From an uncultured Actinomycetes bacterium (lineage in GTDB: Bacteria; Actinomycetota; Acidimicrobiia; IMCC26256; PALSA-555), in assembly GCA_937927875.1 (NCBI GenBank), contig CALEYV010000002.1:1-16620 (forward strand): a stretch of DNA of 16,620 nucleotides. Reading direction: 5' to 3'. The notes beneath the pieces are model-generated. The model worked only from the letters and a program-made list of their open reading frames with translations. It did no database searches and was not told the DNA's origin. Within the stretch, counting starts at the first letter, position 1. Every line of letters begins with the position of its first letter. Position numbers and translations under genes: made by a program. This document shows positions 14,548-16,620 of this stretch, one piece after another.

Positions 14548-16589
14548 CACGCTCCTTCCGGAGGTCCGTGCTCCAGCAGCTGCACGAGCCCGGCCTCGTC
14601 GAGGATGGCCACGCCGAGGCCCTCGGCCTTCGTCAGCTTCGAGCCAGGATTCTCCCCCACGACGACGTAGCTCGTCTTCTTCGAGACGCTCGAGGTCACC
14701 TTCGCCCCCCGGGCCTCCAGCTCGGCCTGGGCGCCCTCTCGGGTGAATCCCTCGAGGGTGCCGGTCAGTACGACGCTGAGGCCGACCAGCGACGGCGCCC
14801 CGGGCTTCAGCTCGGGGGCGGTGCGCGGCGCGGTGAGGTCGACCCCGGCCCGGTCCAGCTTCTCCACGACCTCGCGGTTGCGGTCGATCTCGAAGAACCG
14901 GGCGACGCTCTCGGCGATCACCGGTCCGACGCCGTCGACCTCGGTGAGCTCGGCCGCGTCGGCGTGCTCGATCCGGTCCATGCTGCCGAGCGCCCGGGCG
15001 ACCGCCACCGCGGCGGTGGGGCCGAGGTGGCGGATGCCGAGCCCGACGAGCACCCGGGCGAGCCCCCGCGACTTCGACGCCTCGATCCCGGCCACGAGGT
15101 TCTCGGCCGACTTGGTGGCCATGCGCTCCAAGGGCACGAGCCGCTCGACGGTCAGGGCATAGTTGTCGGCCGCGTCCTTGAGGAGGCCGGCGTCGACGAA
15201 CTGGCGCACCCGCTCCTCGCCGAGCCCCTCGATGTCCATCGCGGCGCGGCCCGCGAAGTAGACGATGCGCTGCACGCGCTGCTCGGGGCACTCGACGTTG
15301 ACGCAGTGGTGGTCGGCCTCACCATCGAGTCGCACCAGCGGCTGGCCGCAGGCGGGGCAGTCGGCCGGGAACGTCCAGCGGCGCAGACCCCTCCGGCGCT
15401 TGGCGAGCACCGGTCCGACGACCTCGGGGATGACGTCGCCGGCCTTGCGGACGATGACCGTGTCGCCCGGCCGGACGTCCTTGCGGGCCACCTCGTCCTC
15501 GTTGTGCAGGGTGGCGAGCCCGACCGTCGAGCCGCCGACGAAGACCGGCTCGAGCTGCGCGAACGGCGTGGCGCGTCCGGTCCGCCCGATGCTGACGAAG
15601 ATGCCGTTGAGGAGGGTCGTCTTCTCCTCGGGCGGGAACTTGAAGGCGATTGCCCAGCGGGGCGCGCGGCTCGTCGTGCCCATCTCCGCCCGCTGGGCAA
15701 GGTCGTCGACCTTCACCACCGCCCCGTCGATCTCATAGCCGAGGGAGTGGCGCTGGTTCAGCATCCGCTCCGCGAACTCGACGACCTGGTCGATGTCGTC
15801 GAGCTGCTCGATGTGGGGGTTCACCGGGATCCCGAGGTCGCGCAGCCACGCCAGCGTCTCGTGCTGCGACCGCAGGGCGGGGCCGCCGTCCTGCACGCCG
15901 AGCTGGTAGCCGAAGAAGTCGAGCGCCCGGGACGCGGTGATCTGCGGGTCCTTCTGGCGCAGGCTGCCGGCCGCCGCGTTGCGCGGGTTCGCGAAGAGGC
16001 GGTCCCCGGCTTCGCCCTGCCGGCGGTTCAGCTCCTCGAACGCGGCGAGCGGCATGAAGACCTCGCCCCGCACCTCGAGGCGGCTCGGCACCGCGTCGCC
16101 CGACAGGCGCTTGGGGATCGAGCCGATCGTGGCCACGTTGGCCGTCACGTCGTCCCCCACCACGCCGTCGCCACGCGTGGCCCCCCGGACGAAGCGCCCG
16201 CCCTGATAGAGCAGCGACATGGCGAGCCCGTCGAGCTTGGGCTCGCCCACGAACGCGATCGGTCCGGGGACGAGCCGCGAGATCCGGGTGAACCACGCCC
16301 GCAGCTCGTCCTCCTGGAACGCGTTGTCGAGCGAAAGCATCGGCTGCACATGCGTGACCGGTGCGAAGGCGGCGCTCGGCGCTCCGCCGGGCCGCTGGGT
16401 CGGCGAGTCGGCGGTGACGAGCTCGGGGTGCTCGCGCTCGAGGTCGAGCAGCTCGCGCATGAGGGCGTCGTACTCGGCGTCCGAGATGATCGGGTCGTCG
16501 AGGAGGAAGTAGCGCTCGTTGTGCTCGAGCAGCTCCGCGCGCAGCTGGGCCACCCGTGCCGCGGGCGTCTCGCTCGTTGCGTCGGCCAT
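14547..16589 (-). CDS. ligA: NAD-dependent DNA ligase
   Basis: LigA seals nicks in replication and repair using NAD+. The 680 residues are full length. Domains: Ia (1-70) with YFLLDDPIISDAEYD, nucleotidyltransferase with K118 in the EPKLDG adenylation motif and GATRGDGVVGDDVT at 136-149, OB fold around 325-400 with GRTGRATPFAQLEPV, zinc finger C411, C414, C429 and C434, HhH repeats about 450-570 and a C-terminal BRCT domain about 600-680. The ATG at 16589 has AGGAG at 16596-16600, six bases upstream, on the minus strand. The gene heads the run ligA, FAS1-type subunit, MaoC subunit, alcohol dehydrogenase. The link between an essential replication gene and lipid-type enzymes is positional rather than mechanistic. 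Confidence 0.98.
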   Translation of the reverse strand: MADATSETPAARVAQLRAELLEHNERYFLLDDPIISDAEYDALMRELLDLEREHPELVTADSPTQRPGGAPSAAFAPVTHVQPMLSLDNAFQEDELRAWFTRISRLVPGPIAFVGEPKLDGLAMSLLYQGGRFVRGATRGDGVVGDDVTANVATIGSIPKRLSGDAVPSRLEVRGEVFMPLAAFEELNRRQGEAGDRLFANPRNAAAGSLRQKDPQITASRALDFFGYQLGVQDGGPALRSQHETLAWLRDLGIPVNPHIEQLDDIDQVVEFAERMLNQRHSLGYEIDGAVVKVDDLAQRAEMGTTSRAPRWAIAFKFPPEEKTTLLNGIFVSIGRTGRATPFAQLEPVFVGGSTVGLATLHNEDEVARKDVRPGDTVIVRKAGDVIPEVVGPVLAKRRRGLRRWTFPADCPACGQPLVRLDGEADHHCVNVECPEQRVQRIVYFAGRAAMDIEGLGEERVRQFVDAGLLKDAADNYALTVERLVPLERMATKSAENLVAGIEASKSRGLARVLVGLGIRHLGPTAAVAVARALGSMDRIEHADAAELTEVDGVGPVIAESVARFFEIDRNREVVEKLDRAGVDLTAPRTAPELKPGAPSLVGLSVVLTGTLEGFTREGAQAELEARGAKVTSSVSKKTSYVVVGENPGSKLTKAEGLGVAILDEAGLVQLLEHGPPEGA

Positions 16590-16595
16590 CCGATG

Positions 16596-16600
16596 CTCCT
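16596..16600 (-). promoter_or_regulatory. Ribosome-binding site of ligA
   Basis: AGGAG on the minus strand is 6 nt before the ligA ATG and supports this start. The 20 remaining bases of the window show no complete promoter. Confidence 0.7.
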
Positions 16601-16620
16601 ATGTCAAGCGGCTGTCTCTT

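Noticed and set aside
14548..15291. Long N-terminal extension of the FAS1-type subunit
   Set aside because: It is out-of-frame shadow of ligA. The TGATG junction gives the real start at 14547.
16602..16607. Perfect TTGACA on the minus strand before ligA
   Set aside because: It is immediately upstream of the ribosome-binding site. A matching -10 would fall inside the coding region and none is seen there.

Overview
This window is about 16.6 kb of very GC-rich DNA with tightly packed genes, many GTG starts, short or overlapping junctions and recurrent TANNNT-type -10 boxes. It looks chromosomal and actinobacterial. The combination of orphan PASTA kinase, separate SCP2 protein, MFE-2-like SDR and HadAB-like hydratase pair would fit an Acidimicrobiia-like or other deep actinobacterial lineage, but that placement is inference. 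I see no insertion sequence, prophage gene, CRISPR array, tRNA or rRNA, and no gene-free stretch over about 205 bp.

Layout, left to right. A glycosyltransferase family 2 gene (minus strand) is cut by the left edge. Upstream of it lies ilvD (minus), which is divergent from a small Asp-box beta-propeller gene (plus). A long palindrome follows, then a two-part class II aldolase family gene (plus). That gene converges on the gatC-gatA-gatB operon (minus), the glutamyl/aspartyl-tRNA amidotransferase. Divergent from gatC is an SCP2 sterol-carrier-like protein (plus), which converges on an SDR closely resembling the dehydrogenase part of peroxisomal MFE-2 (minus). Upstream of the SDR is a transmembrane Ser/Thr kinase with four PASTA repeats (minus). 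A small single-pass membrane protein of unknown function (plus) is transcribed divergently from the kinase. The right part is a minus-strand run: ligA, a FAS1-type dehydratase/hydratase subunit, a MaoC-type hydratase subunit and a zinc alcohol dehydrogenase. The first three of these are translationally coupled.

Most of the content is housekeeping: NAD-dependent DNA ligase, branched-chain amino acid synthesis and tRNA-dependent amidation. The more distinctive content is a lipid-type set. An MFE-2-like dehydrogenase, a hydratase-2 pair and an SCP2 protein are the three activities fused in the eukaryotic peroxisomal multifunctional enzyme type 2, and here they are separate genes within 6 kb.

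Non-coding structure is the best place for a second look. Five starts have a TANNNT box 6-8 nt upstream, suggesting leaderless mRNAs. The ilvD/propeller promoter region is symmetric, with the two -10 boxes forming an inverted repeat. A 10+10 bp palindrome lies between the kinase and the small membrane gene. Stop codons are embedded in hairpins at three gene ends. I did not find convincing evidence for a wholly new multi-gene system.
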